Of a stretch of DNA of 64,000 nt, positions 35,791-45,600 are shown in pieces (the stretch's first letter is position 1; every line of letters starts with the position of its first letter). The stretch is taken from NCBI GenBank assembly GCA_964590225.1, contig CAZPWS010000013.1, positions 1 to 64,000 of the forward strand, read 5' to 3'. The translations under genes and the position numbers were made by a program. Below the pieces are notes generated by a model. That model was not told where the DNA came from. It did not search any database and saw only the letters and a list, made by a program, of their open reading frames with translations. This DNA comes from JAEUSG01 sp964590225. Its GTDB lineage: Bacteria > Fibrobacterota > OXYB2-FULL-49-7 > JAEUSG01.

Positions 35791-37385
35791 TGTTCGCTTT
35801 CACCTCTACTTGCTTTATCGAGTTTACCAATTTCACGATACACTTCAGAAAGCCGAACCTTTAATTGATCAAGATGCATAAAGCTCCAGTCAATAAACTT
35901 CGCCTGCGCATCTTCGGCTCCAGTGTAAGAAATCTCGGAATTTATAGAATGCTGCCGTATATCATCTCGCAGCTCGCGGCGGGTCCTGATCAATATCATA
36001 AGAGAATCCCGTGATGCAATTATTCGGGATTCTTCCATCGGATCTCTTTGTCCAACCCTGCCAGTAGTAACAGCAGCAATAGCGGAAGTGAGAGAATCGG
36101 CCACCCTTTCCAGACCAGAGACTTCTTTATCAAGCTGTTCAAGAAAGCGCAGTTCGTAAACACCTGAGCTGCCGCTTATGTAGGCTGCCGCATCCAGACC
36201 GCGAAGCAGATCTTCGAAGCCCGCGCTGATTTTTCCCTTTATTGCCGTTATTGTATCATAAACAGCCGATATCAATCTTTTTTTGTCAAGAGTAATAGCC
36301 CTCGCAGATAAATCATTACAAAATGCGCCAAACATTGAATGCGCGTCTGAGAGCTGATCAAGCTCCTTATAAACATCAAATGTGAGCTTCTTTCTCCTTA
36401 TTGTTGTTTCAAGGTATGACCGCAAGGTATCGATTTTGGTATCTTGCTTTGTCCGGAGATATGCAGACTCAAGCACCATGGCCGCCTCAAAAATGTATTC
36501 TCCATTTCCTGCCGTAAGAAGTATTTCTCCCAGCTTTATTGCATTTGGAAGATCGTTACCATACAATTTGATTTGACTAAGAAAAATCAGCGATTCACCA
36601 TAACGCGGCGAAAGCGGATCAATTTTTGCCAGAAATTCCTCTGCCCTATCCATTCGTTTAAGCTTTATATAAAGCTGCCCTGCTACAAGCTTGGCTTCGT
36701 CAGAAAGAAGCTTATCCTTTGTCCCCTTTATTATCGCATCAAGCTGTAGAAGTGCTTTCTCATAATTATTCAATTCTATGGCGCATAAACTCCTGATAAA
36801 TAGCGAAGCATACCGAAGAGGAGAGTTGTCCGATATGGAAGCCATGACTTTTTCAGCATCAGCAAATAGTCTTTTTCTATAAAGTCGCTTGCCTTCTGTA
36901 AACTTTACAGCATCTGCCATTTCTCCAATCGAGTCTGTCCTGAACATAATTTCCATATGAAACAGAACTCCTTCGTCATCTCCTTTTGTATATGCATGTT
37001 CGACAAGACGAAAAAGCGCTTTGGAGCGAAACGGACTACCTGGGTATTCTTCCGATAAACGACGGTAAAAACCTACGGCAATCTTATCCATGCCGAGTGC
37101 TCTGTAACTCTCACCCTTAAGAAAAAGGTAGGCATCCATCCTGCCATCAGGCAATCCCATAGCAAGCATTTCCCTAAGCTGCAGAATGGCAAGACGATAT
37201 CTGCCATTTGAGTAATTTCCAATTATCGCACGATATTCTCCAGGCAAAAGGGACAAACCATACTCAGGAGAACTATCATATCTATCAACTGACGAGTTCA
37301 TTATGTAATAGTCGTCAACAGAAGCAGCCCATATCGAACAAAAAACAGGCAAAATTACGAGAACTATTTTCGCTATTTGCAACAT
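35787..37385 (-). CDS. Secreted TPR protein with C-terminal coiled coil
   Basis: 532 residues. Signal peptide (LVILPVFCSIWA, cut near residue 20), then TPR-like helical pairs over about 60-340 (YRALGMDKIAVGFYRRLSEEYPGSPFRSKALFRLVEHAY is the clearest), and a helical C-terminus (about 400-532) likely to form coiled coils. It is probably the partner of the 1441-residue TPR protein, whose start it overlaps by 4 bases; it overlaps the upstream gene by 13 bases. No enzymatic motif seen. Confidence 0.8.
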   Translation of the reverse strand: MLQIAKIVLVILPVFCSIWAASVDDYYIMNSSVDRYDSSPEYGLSLLPGEYRAIIGNYSNGRYRLAILQLREMLAMGLPDGRMDAYLFLKGESYRALGMDKIAVGFYRRLSEEYPGSPFRSKALFRLVEHAYTKGDDEGVLFHMEIMFRTDSIGEMADAVKFTEGKRLYRKRLFADAEKVMASISDNSPLRYASLFIRSLCAIELNNYEKALLQLDAIIKGTKDKLLSDEAKLVAGQLYIKLKRMDRAEEFLAKIDPLSPRYGESLIFLSQIKLYGNDLPNAIKLGEILLTAGNGEYIFEAAMVLESAYLRTKQDTKIDTLRSYLETTIRRKKLTFDVYKELDQLSDAHSMFGAFCNDLSARAITLDKKRLISAVYDTITAIKGKISAGFEDLLRGLDAAAYISGSSGVYELRFLEQLDKEVSGLERVADSLTSAIAAVTTGRVGQRDPMEESRIIASRDSLMILIRTRRELRDDIRQHSINSEISYTGAEDAQAKFIDWSFMHLDQLKVRLSEVYREIGKLDKASRGESEQ

Positions 37386-40300
37386 CTGAAACCAACACTC
37401 TTATTTTTGCTAGAAAGCAGCTCAGGGAATGACGAACTGCATCTGGCGTTTTTCCCATATGAAAAGTCTCCACCGGCGATTTTATTATAGCCACCCTCCC
37501 TGTCCGCAACCCATTCCCATACATTGCCAGTTAGATCATAAACACCATTATCGCCAACACATCTTTTCCTTTTTCCAGACACCTCTACTTCGGTTGAACT
37601 CGTATTGCATTTTTCCTCGCTGTAAATAGCACCCCAGGGATACTCATTTGATTCTCTTCCATTAACGCAGGCGGCTCGCCATTCAGTGAAACGACAAAGC
37701 CTTTTCCCTACGCTTCTGCAGCGCATCTCCGCCTCAACCCACGAAGCTCCCGTATGAGGCAATTCGCCCTTAATATTTGGGAACTCATATTTATCTATAC
37801 AAAAAGCCTGTTCCCCGGCAAATAGGGAGACCATATTTACAGGGCAGTTTTTATATATCTTGACTTCTCTTGTTAGGCGAGATACAAGCCCCGCCGGATC
37901 CATAACCTCAAGACTTACTGAATACCTGCCAGGCCTTTGAAAAAAGGCTTCCTTTTGGGGATTACTGGACCAACCTGATTCAATAACAGAATCGCTCTTT
38001 ATATCCCACCGGTACCGAAGCGCATCGGAACCTGATTCCTCATCGACTGACATTGAAGCATCAAACATTACCGGAGTACCTTCCAAAGGCATTGATGGCT
38101 CTACAACAAAATCAGGTCTCGGCGGCAAATCAAGGATATAGTCTCCCCCTGCTATTTTTCCCTTATAGCCGTACTGATCCATCGCAAAATAACGGAGTCT
38201 CGTTGATTTGGTTACTGGTATGGGACTCCTATAAATCTGCGACCTTTCCGTTGGCTCTTTTCCGTCGATGCTGTAATATATGGTTGCGTCATTAAAGGTG
38301 GAGAGAACTACATGAAGGATTTTATTATGCTTCCCTTCTGCGGGTGTTGCAAGAACCGTTGGCAGGTTGGCATCAAACTGGTACAGCATACTCCTGTTAC
38401 CAGCCATGTCCTCTGCTATGAAATTTATACGGATGGTATCTCTCAGAGGGAAAACGAGTTTATCCTTGGAAAGAAACAATTTATTACCAATAACGGAAGC
38501 GGTAGGACTCCTTTCGGGATTTGATCCGTCTGTAGTATAGTAAATAGACGCATTTTCAGAACATTCGAAATATAGAGTAATCGTGGAATCAACAATATTT
38601 CTCTTTGAATAAACATTAACATCTGGAGGGTATAAGTCTATAAAATAACTTTCTTCTCTAATAGACGAGCGGGCACCCTGAAGGTTTTCTGTAAAGTATT
38701 CTACTTTATACAAACCATTGGCGTTAAAGAATAATGGTTCACCATATTCTAAGAAATCCCCTCTATCAGCATCTCTTGCCTTTATTCTATAAAAAATTTT
38801 GCTCTTCATGTTGGATGTAAGCGAGACGCGAACAGCCCTCCTATAAACCCCTCCCGGTGGTGCGGCGCTTACGCTCGGAAGGGCAATTTCGGTAAGCTCG
38901 GAAACATCAGTTCTGTTTCCCACAGTATCAACAGCAAAATAACGAACCCTGCCCCCTGCATTAACTGTAAAAGGTTTTTCGTATTTTTTTGATAAAAAAC
39001 TAGGCTCACTACCGTCCGTCGTAAAATAGAGGATATCTTTAACATCTATTTCGAAAGCAATCTCGAAAGTTTTCCCATCTTCACCCTTAGTTATACGGGA
39101 TAAAACCTTCGGAGGAGTCTGATCCAAAGTGTAAATTGCAGATGCAAATCCGCTTCTTACTCCGTTTATATCAACGGCCTGACAGGTAACCGAGACACGA
39201 CCATCTTTAGTAACAGAAATTGGAGCAACATATTGCAGAGAATTCTCACCCGGCAGATTGTTATCGAGCGAATAAAAAATCCGTGCCGAATCACTTGTCG
39301 TTATTGATATTCTAAATGGCTTATTATAAGTACCAGGTGCTGGGGAAAAGAAAATTTTTGGCGGCTCGGTTTCGGATGTAAATCTTTGCCTGAAATCGTT
39401 AGAAAAATTACCCGCAGCATCCCTCGCATAGACTCTTAAATCAAGAACACCTTTTTTGGGTACAGATATGGGGCCGGTGTATGGAATAGATTTTTCAGTA
39501 GGAGCTGTTCCGTCGATAGTGTAAGTGATAACTGCCTTTTCGTTGGATCGGATTTGGACACTTCTTTTTTCACCAGTTGTTTTCATCACAGCCGATACCT
39601 TTGGAGGATGTATATCAACGGTAAATACAAGTTTTGACAGATCGGATCTTACGCCCGCACTATTCTCACCATAGAAACTCAATATGGTTTGTCCTGCCTT
39701 AATATTAAGTGGGGAAACATATTGTAAGAAGGAAGATATTGGAGCAAATTCGTCAAACGAGTATCGAATTTTTACCCCCTCAGTTGACGAGAGTGTTAAC
39801 TTAAATGGTTTATCGAAAAGACCACCTGCTTCACTCGCTTTAACAACAGGCATCGATTTTTCGAATGAGTAAACAGCAGACGCCTCATCACTTCTATTTC
39901 CAGCTTCATCTATCGCATAAGCTTTGAGTGAACACGGCTTACCAATTACAATCCGCCCTTTGTACGCAACAAAATCGGAACCGCAAAGCGAATAATAAAT
40001 CGATGCGGGCTCACTTGTAAGCAATTTAACTTCAACATCTTTTGCGAATACGCCACCACGAGGAGTAATGTCAACTTTTGGAGCATGGGTATCAACTCTA
40101 TAAACAACAATCTTTTCTTCAGATCGGTTTCCAACTATATCGGAGGCGAAATACCGTAGCTCTGTCCGTCCTTCAGCAGAAATTGTAAGCAGACCGGAGT
40201 ACTCCGTCGATTTATCCGTTGGCGTTGTTCCATCAACGGTATAGTATATGGTCGCCTGCTCATTTGTTGTAAAGCGGATTTCGAGTGGCCTATTATACAA

Positions 40301-40420
40301 GCCAGGAGGGACAGTAACCTGTACAAATGGAGCCGTTGTATCAATGATACCTGCAGATGGCACAGGTAACGCTCGCTCGGCCGCTATAAAGCTAAAAAGT
40401 GATAGGACAAAAAGTATCAT
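37373..40420 (-). CDS. Surface protein: nine CHB_HEX_C-type repeats, PKD domain, FGE-fold C-terminus
   Basis: About 1015 residues from the ATG at 40420. A signal peptide (MILFVLSLFSFIAA) is followed by nine repeats of about 80 residues of the chitobiase C-terminal/bacterial Ig type (YYTVDGTTPT, AGNRS, repeated with variation), a PKD domain (about 760-850), and a C-terminal formylglycine-generating-enzyme/C-type-lectin-like domain (FCIDKYEFPN, GNVWEWVADREGGY, VGFRCCK). The last domain lacks the two catalytic cysteines of true FGE, so it is probably a binding module. The longer frame to 40468 is rejected because the promoter lies inside it. First gene of the long operon. Confidence 0.83.
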   Translation of the reverse strand: MILFVLSLFSFIAAERALPVPSAGIIDTTAPFVQVTVPPGLYNRPLEIRFTTNEQATIYYTVDGTTPTDKSTEYSGLLTISAEGRTELRYFASDIVGNRSEEKIVVYRVDTHAPKVDITPRGGVFAKDVEVKLLTSEPASIYYSLCGSDFVAYKGRIVIGKPCSLKAYAIDEAGNRSDEASAVYSFEKSMPVVKASEAGGLFDKPFKLTLSSTEGVKIRYSFDEFAPISSFLQYVSPLNIKAGQTILSFYGENSAGVRSDLSKLVFTVDIHPPKVSAVMKTTGEKRSVQIRSNEKAVITYTIDGTAPTEKSIPYTGPISVPKKGVLDLRVYARDAAGNFSNDFRQRFTSETEPPKIFFSPAPGTYNKPFRISITTSDSARIFYSLDNNLPGENSLQYVAPISVTKDGRVSVTCQAVDINGVRSGFASAIYTLDQTPPKVLSRITKGEDGKTFEIAFEIDVKDILYFTTDGSEPSFLSKKYEKPFTVNAGGRVRYFAVDTVGNRTDVSELTEIALPSVSAAPPGGVYRRAVRVSLTSNMKSKIFYRIKARDADRGDFLEYGEPLFFNANGLYKVEYFTENLQGARSSIREESYFIDLYPPDVNVYSKRNIVDSTITLYFECSENASIYYTTDGSNPERSPTASVIGNKLFLSKDKLVFPLRDTIRINFIAEDMAGNRSMLYQFDANLPTVLATPAEGKHNKILHVVLSTFNDATIYYSIDGKEPTERSQIYRSPIPVTKSTRLRYFAMDQYGYKGKIAGGDYILDLPPRPDFVVEPSMPLEGTPVMFDASMSVDEESGSDALRYRWDIKSDSVIESGWSSNPQKEAFFQRPGRYSVSLEVMDPAGLVSRLTREVKIYKNCPVNMVSLFAGEQAFCIDKYEFPNIKGELPHTGASWVEAEMRCRSVGKRLCRFTEWRAACVNGRESNEYPWGAIYSEEKCNTSSTEVEVSGKRKRCVGDNGVYDLTGNVWEWVADREGGYNKIAGGDFSYGKNARCSSSFPELLSSKNKSVGFRCCK

Positions 40421-40434
40421 TTTGTTGTAGGATA

Positions 40435-40463
40435 ATATTATAGAATTGTATGAGTAGTCGCAA
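40435..40463 (-). promoter_or_regulatory. Promoter of the TPR/surface-protein operon
   Basis: Minus-strand TTGCGA (40458-40463) and TAATAT (40435-40440) with 17 bases between. The start site would be near 40428, about eight bases before the ATG at 40420, leaving no room for a normal ribosome site. This decides the start of the surface-protein gene. Confidence 0.6.
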
Positions 40464-40489
40464 AGCAAAAAAGAGATAGGCGCCTTTTC

Positions 40490-41650
40490 TTACTTGAAAT
40501 ATTTATCAAGAATTTCGCGACTCGAAAGGATATAATCAATTCCTGAATAAACGGTAACAAGCGTAACCATCCCCATTAGTGAAAATGGGACCCAGCTCCA
40601 CGCAATCAGTAAATTTCCGTAAATGAGAGGATAAAGGGAGGGAAATGCACTGTTCGATAACATGGAAAGAGCTGTAGCAAGTACGAGAACCGTAATAATA
40701 ACAGTTGCCTGAAGTGCTGTTTTCCACTTGCCAGAATTTCGGGCAGATATAACAACATTTTCGGCAGCAGCAAGCGTTCGAATAACATCTATCGCTGTCT
40801 CTCTATAGAAAACAATTGCAACCATCCACACCGGAACATAGTTTGAAGCCACAAAGCAGAGAAACATGGTCATAGTGCATATCTTGTCTGAAAATGGATC
40901 GAGGTATTTGCCAAGCTTGGTCACTTCATTTCTCTTGCGGGCAAAATAACCATCGAGCCCATCTGTAACAGTAAAAAATACCGCCAGCAGTATCGCAAGC
41001 ACCTGAAGAATTATGGAGTTGTCTGAAAAATTTGCGTTCCGGTCGTAGAAATAAACAATAAGAAAAACAGGGCTCATTAAGAGCCGCATAAGCGTTATTC
41101 TTGTTGCAAGATTTATCTCTTTAAACTTTCTGTCCCGTTTGTATCTGTTCCAGAATAAACCTACACCATCAACAAAGGAGACAACAAGAACCGCAATAAG
41201 CGCGAGATTATGAAACGGCTCAACCGGATAAACCGTCGCTACAGTAAATAAGAAAATTGCCATAAATACGGTGCCGGTGTTAAATTTTTGCATCCCCTTT
41301 GGTGCCGCATATTCAACATTTTTCAAAAGATACTGAACAGCATGACGCATGAAAAAAAGCTCTTTTCCAAACACGAAAAGTGTAACAAAGGAGAGCAGTA
41401 TTGGAAACCTTGCACTGTTTTGTATGGACATGCCACAAATTGTTACAAGAATCGAGACAAGAGCAAAGCGGTTTGATAGCGCACACACAACCTTTGATGG
41501 CTGATCCCTCTTAAACAGTTCGAGTAATCCAACCAAAGCAATGGCTCCCAATGCGACAATCGCGCCAACAGCTTCGCCGAAAAGGAGCGCCTTAATTACA
41601 ATAAAGGTAAGTATCAGTTTGGTGGCCGATAATACTATCGCAAATTCCAT
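40490..41650 (-). CDS. CDP-alcohol phosphatidyltransferase (PgsA-like) with N-terminal membrane extension
   Basis: 386 residues. The C-terminal half (about 180-386) is a CDP-alcohol phosphatidyltransferase with the complete motif DGYFARKRNEVTKLGKYLDP, followed by FSD, meeting the D-G-x2-A-R-x8-G-x3-D-x3-D pattern; its close context (NLATRITLMRLLMSPVFLI, LDPFSDKICT) favours phosphatidylglycerophosphate synthase, though phosphatidylserine or inositol-type activity cannot be excluded. The first 170 residues add about five membrane helices not present in ordinary PgsA. It starts 23 bases after recN ends and ends 69 bases before the surface-protein gene. Confidence 0.85.
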   Translation of the reverse strand: MEFAIVLSATKLILTFIVIKALLFGEAVGAIVALGAIALVGLLELFKRDQPSKVVCALSNRFALVSILVTICGMSIQNSARFPILLSFVTLFVFGKELFFMRHAVQYLLKNVEYAAPKGMQKFNTGTVFMAIFLFTVATVYPVEPFHNLALIAVLVVSFVDGVGLFWNRYKRDRKFKEINLATRITLMRLLMSPVFLIVYFYDRNANFSDNSIILQVLAILLAVFFTVTDGLDGYFARKRNEVTKLGKYLDPFSDKICTMTMFLCFVASNYVPVWMVAIVFYRETAIDVIRTLAAAENVVISARNSGKWKTALQATVIITVLVLATALSMLSNSAFPSLYPLIYGNLLIAWSWVPFSLMGMVTLVTVYSGIDYILSSREILDKYFK

Positions 41651-41673
41651 TTAGTTTTGAATATACTTAAATT

Positions 41674-43317
41674 TCAACTTAACAGTTTTTTTGCGTGTTC
41701 GACGGCAGCTATTTTTTCTGCTCCTCCAAGCATCCGTGCAAGTTCCTCAACCCTCTCCTCATAATCAAGCTCTATAACTCTCACAACCGTAGCTGTTCCA
41801 ATATTTCTTTTAACCACCGAAAAATGGTGCTCAGCTTCTTTTGCTATCTGATGAGAATGAGTTACAGAGAAAACCTGTCTATTTATACCAACTTTCTTAA
41901 GCATCTTTCCAACCATTTCTGAAGTTTCGCCGCCTATACCGGCATCAATCTCATCAAAAACAAGAACTGGTACCAAATCTCTTTCGGCCGTAACAACTCT
42001 TATAGAAAGCATTAAACGGGCAAGTTCGCCACCCGAAGCAGTATCCGCAAGGTTTTTCACCTCTTCACCAGGATTAGCCGAAAAGACAAACTCAATTTTA
42101 TCAATTCCGCTTTCGGAGGGGAACTCCCTGTCTATAAATTTAATTCTGAATTCTGTCTTTTCCATATTAAGCAGCTTCAAATTTTTTATAACACCACGAC
42201 TAAATAATTCAGCCGCTTTTTTTCTTTGTGAAGAAAGCCCCTTCCCCTTCGATAATACTGATTCTCGTAAATTATCTGCTTTAATCCGCAATTCATCTTC
42301 TTCTGTCCCACCATTAGCTAATGAAAGAAGGGCTTTTTCTGTTTCGGCAAGAAGCGATACAAGCCCACCTTCATCCTGCTGATACTTTCGTTTGAGCCTG
42401 TTTATTTTAGCAAGAGAATCGTTAAGAGCATCAATATTTTCGTCAGATTCATCATCGTAGTCGAATTTTATAGCCGAAGCAGCCTCCTTTACAAGCGACA
42501 ACGCCTCACAAACCATTTTCCCCCGCTCATCATACAAAGCGTCAATTGCAATAAGCCTTTCGAATAGTTTTTGTGTCTCCCTTAATGAAGGAAGCAGCCT
42601 GTCATCAAGACATTCTCTCAATTCCCTGCGAAGCTCTATTAACTTTTGTCCTCCTTCAATTCTGCGTATTTTTGCAAGAAGCTGCTCTTCTTCTCCAAAT
42701 CTGACATTCGCCTCCTTTAACTCCCTTAATCGCAATGAAAGCATATCTGATTCTTCGCGAATTTTTTTATTGCGAACAACAAGCATATCGAGCGCTCTTT
42801 CCGTCTCCTTCCACTCCATAAATAGCATCGCATATTCTTTTCGTAAAGACACTAAGCCGCCGAAATCATCAAGCAATGAAAGCTGTGTTTCGGTCTTTGT
42901 AAGCGATTCGTTGTCGTGCTGACCATGAAAATCAACCAAAAGATCTCCAAGACTCCGAAGTGATGCCATTGTTATCTGCTGACCGTTAGCAAAAGCACGG
43001 CTTCTGTTATCTGAGCCTATTTCCCGCTTAATAATTAGTTCTGTTCCATTCTCAAGTGCAATAGCAGAATCATTAAGCGCCCTATGCAGCGAGCTATTCT
43101 TTTTATCAATATTAAATGTGCCTTGAACTACGGCCTTCTCTTTACCGCTTCGGACTACGCTTCCCTTTAACTTACCACCTAGAAGTAACAGAAGGGCATC
43201 AGTAACCATCGACTTGCCCGCTCCTGTTTCGCCGGTTAGGACATTAAACCCTGCACCGAACGAGATATCAAGTTTATCTACGAGAATAAGGTCTCTCACA
43301 GACAGGTATGTTAACAT
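41674..43317 (-). CDS. recN: DNA repair protein RecN
   Basis: SMC-like ATPase for double-strand break repair. 547 residues: Walker A TGETGAGKS near 28-36, FHGQHDNESL, a central coiled-coil arm (about 150-350), then the ABC signature SGGELARLMLSI and Walker B VLVFDEIDAGIGGE, with SVTHSHQIA at the end. It starts 14 bases after guaB ends. Confidence 0.96.
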   Translation of the reverse strand: MLTYLSVRDLILVDKLDISFGAGFNVLTGETGAGKSMVTDALLLLLGGKLKGSVVRSGKEKAVVQGTFNIDKKNSSLHRALNDSAIALENGTELIIKREIGSDNRSRAFANGQQITMASLRSLGDLLVDFHGQHDNESLTKTETQLSLLDDFGGLVSLRKEYAMLFMEWKETERALDMLVVRNKKIREESDMLSLRLRELKEANVRFGEEEQLLAKIRRIEGGQKLIELRRELRECLDDRLLPSLRETQKLFERLIAIDALYDERGKMVCEALSLVKEAASAIKFDYDDESDENIDALNDSLAKINRLKRKYQQDEGGLVSLLAETEKALLSLANGGTEEDELRIKADNLRESVLSKGKGLSSQRKKAAELFSRGVIKNLKLLNMEKTEFRIKFIDREFPSESGIDKIEFVFSANPGEEVKNLADTASGGELARLMLSIRVVTAERDLVPVLVFDEIDAGIGGETSEMVGKMLKKVGINRQVFSVTHSHQIAKEAEHHFSVVKRNIGTATVVRVIELDYEERVEELARMLGGAEKIAAVEHAKKLLS

Positions 43318-43331
43318 GTCAATACGCAGTG

Positions 43332-44795
43332 TTAATGATCTGTCCGGTAGTTTGGAGCCTCTTTGGTGATTTTAACATCATGTGGATGACTTTCGCGAAC
43401 ACCGGCGGCTGTAATCTGTACAAACTCGGCCTTACGCATACCAGCAAGTGTTTTTGCCCCACAATAACCCATAGCGGAACGCAGTCCACCTACAAATTGC
43501 CGAACTGAATCAGATACAGAACCGCGGAAAGGAACCCTTCCTTCGATACCTTCGGGTATCATTTTAGACTCCTCTTTGGTATCAGATTGGAAATATCTGT
43601 CCTTGGAGCCTTTTTTCATTGCTCCGAGCGAACCCATTCCTCGATAACTCTTATATGTCCGCCCCTCAAGCAAAATTAGTTCGCCCGGGCTTTCCGAAGT
43701 ACCAGCAAGCAGCCCACCTATCATGACAGCGTCGGCACCTGCGGCAAGAGCCTTGGCAATGTCACCTGAATATCTGATACCACCATCAGCTATAATAGTA
43801 ACGCCCACCTTTGCGGCTACTTTGGCACAGTCGGCTATGGCCGTAATTTGCGGAAGACCAACACCAGCAACTACTCGCGTGGTACAAATTGACCCAGGTC
43901 CTATGCCTACCTTTACAACAGTTGCGCCCGCTTCAGCAAGATCCTTAACGGCAGCCGCTGTTACAACATTGCCGCCAATAATATCAAGTGATGGATATGC
44001 CTTTCGAATTCGCCTTACCATATTTAGAACACCCTTATTATGCCCATGCGCGGTATCGACAGCAATAATATCAACTCCGGCTCTAACAAGCGCGGCAACA
44101 CGATCCATTGTATCAGGTGTTGTACCTACGGCGGCACCAACTCTTAGTCGTCCCTTTTTGTCAATACAGGCTTCGGGATACTGAAGCTTATTTTGGATGT
44201 CACGGACGGTAATTAGTCCGACAAGTTCTCCCTTGCTGTTAACAAGAGGAAGTTTTTCAATTCTATGCTTATATAAAAGATCTTTTGCACTGTCGAGATC
44301 TATTCCAAATTTTGCAGTAATAAGCTTATTAAGAGGAACCATTATACGCGAGAGAGGTGTTGCCGGATTATGCGAATAGCGCAAATCCCTATTGGTTACA
44401 AGACCAACCAGCTTCTTTTCTTCGACAATGGGAAAACCCGATATCTTCCGCTCCTCCATAATTCGCAAAGCATCCATTACAAGACTGTCAGGACCAAGCG
44501 TAAAAGGACTCGTTATAACACCACTTTCATATCGCTTCACTTTTTCTACCTCAGTGGCCTGCTCTTCAATAGTAAGATTTTTATGGATTATACCCAAACC
44601 GCCTTCCCGCGCAATAGCAACGGCCATTGCTGCCTCAGTTACAGTATCCATGGCCGCAGTAACAATAGGTACATTAAGCGCTATTCGTGGGGTTAGCTGG
44701 GTTTTTACTACTGTTTCGCCAGGCAAAACATCCGAAGCACCAGGCACCAAAAGTACATCATCAAATGTAAGTGCCAGCTCTTGCCTTAATCTCAT
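43332..44795 (-). CDS. guaB: IMP dehydrogenase
   Basis: Oxidises IMP to XMP with NAD+, the committed step to GMP. 487 residues: LTFDDVLLVPG at the N-terminus, two CBS domains inserted at about 95-200, the catalytic cysteine loop GIGPGSICTTR and the flap RYFQ. The ATG at 44795 follows a GAGG site by 6 bases; a GTG at 44807, overlapping the previous stop, is the alternative. It lies second in an operon whose leader holds a terminator hairpin. Confidence 0.97.
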   Translation of the reverse strand: MRLRQELALTFDDVLLVPGASDVLPGETVVKTQLTPRIALNVPIVTAAMDTVTEAAMAVAIAREGGLGIIHKNLTIEEQATEVEKVKRYESGVITSPFTLGPDSLVMDALRIMEERKISGFPIVEEKKLVGLVTNRDLRYSHNPATPLSRIMVPLNKLITAKFGIDLDSAKDLLYKHRIEKLPLVNSKGELVGLITVRDIQNKLQYPEACIDKKGRLRVGAAVGTTPDTMDRVAALVRAGVDIIAVDTAHGHNKGVLNMVRRIRKAYPSLDIIGGNVVTAAAVKDLAEAGATVVKVGIGPGSICTTRVVAGVGLPQITAIADCAKVAAKVGVTIIADGGIRYSGDIAKALAAGADAVMIGGLLAGTSESPGELILLEGRTYKSYRGMGSLGAMKKGSKDRYFQSDTKEESKMIPEGIEGRVPFRGSVSDSVRQFVGGLRSAMGYCGAKTLAGMRKAEFVQITAAGVRESHPHDVKITKEAPNYRTDH

Positions 44796-44803
44796 TTTCC
44801 ACC

Positions 44804-45580
44804 TCACTCGTTCTGCGGCTGTACCTCAGACTGTACATCAGATTTAACAACAGTATCCGTAACTTCGGCCTGCCATACAAGTATAGAACCGCATGTCTCA
44901 CATAGTATTACAGAAGAATTTCTACGGACATCGATAAAACGCTGGGGAGCAAGTTTTCGTCCGCAAATACTGCACGAACGGCGGCTATCCGTAACTGTAC
45001 CTACATGCATTCCCGTCTTTTTTGCGTTGTACATTCGCATATAAACCGACAAAACCTGCTTTCCTATAGTTGATTCTATCTCCTTTCGACGGATTTCGCA
45101 TTTGCTTATTTCTGATTCAAGGCTTGCGTTCTCTGTTTCAAGATTAGCAAGTTCTTCCCGCATAGCGATATGCTCCTGATCGCTCTCCTTATTCTTAGCA
45201 ACGGAAATTTTTTCGTCAACCGAAACCATTTCTGAATCAAGTACAGTAAGCCTGTTCTCTATCTCTGCTATTCTCTGCTTACGAACAGAGATTTCATTAT
45301 GTACAGCGTCGTATTCTTCGTTGGTTTTAATGAGCATAAGTTTGTCTTCGCTCTTTTTTAACCCTTCTCTCTCCTCTTCAAGAGAAATTACCGCGCTGCT
45401 TCTATTGGCAGCAAGCTCCTTTGCCTTAACATCAAGAAGCGAAGATCCGCTGTTATCAATAAGTAGAGACTCTTTGAGGGATGCTATTTTAGCAGGATAC
45501 TCCCGCTTTTTCTTGTTTAGGAAGAAGATCTCCTGATCTATGACTGAAAGCTCCAGGATGCTTTGAAGATCTTTATTCAC
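44804..45580 (-). CDS. Coiled-coil C4 zinc-ribbon protein (DUF164 family)
   Basis: 258 residues from GTG. A long helical coiled coil (about 5-185) precedes a zinc ribbon with two CxxC pairs (CSICGRKLAPQRFI and CETCGS, about 200-235), the DUF164/HP0958-like architecture. Members have been linked to RNA or protein quality and flagellar regulators; the role here is unknown. A G-rich ribosome site (GGGGGG) lies 4 bases before the start. It is the first gene of an operon with guaB and recN. Confidence 0.85.
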   Translation of the reverse strand: MNKDLQSILELSVIDQEIFFLNKKKREYPAKIASLKESLLIDNSGSSLLDVKAKELAANRSSAVISLEEEREGLKKSEDKLMLIKTNEEYDAVHNEISVRKQRIAEIENRLTVLDSEMVSVDEKISVAKNKESDQEHIAMREELANLETENASLESEISKCEIRRKEIESTIGKQVLSVYMRMYNAKKTGMHVGTVTDSRRSCSICGRKLAPQRFIDVRRNSSVILCETCGSILVWQAEVTDTVVKSDVQSEVQPQNE

Positions 45581-45600
45581 TAAACCCCCCTTTCAAAATT

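Noticed and set aside
40421..40468. N-terminal extension of the CHB/FGE surface protein
   Set aside because: The best promoter lies within it, and the shorter form begins with a clean signal peptide.
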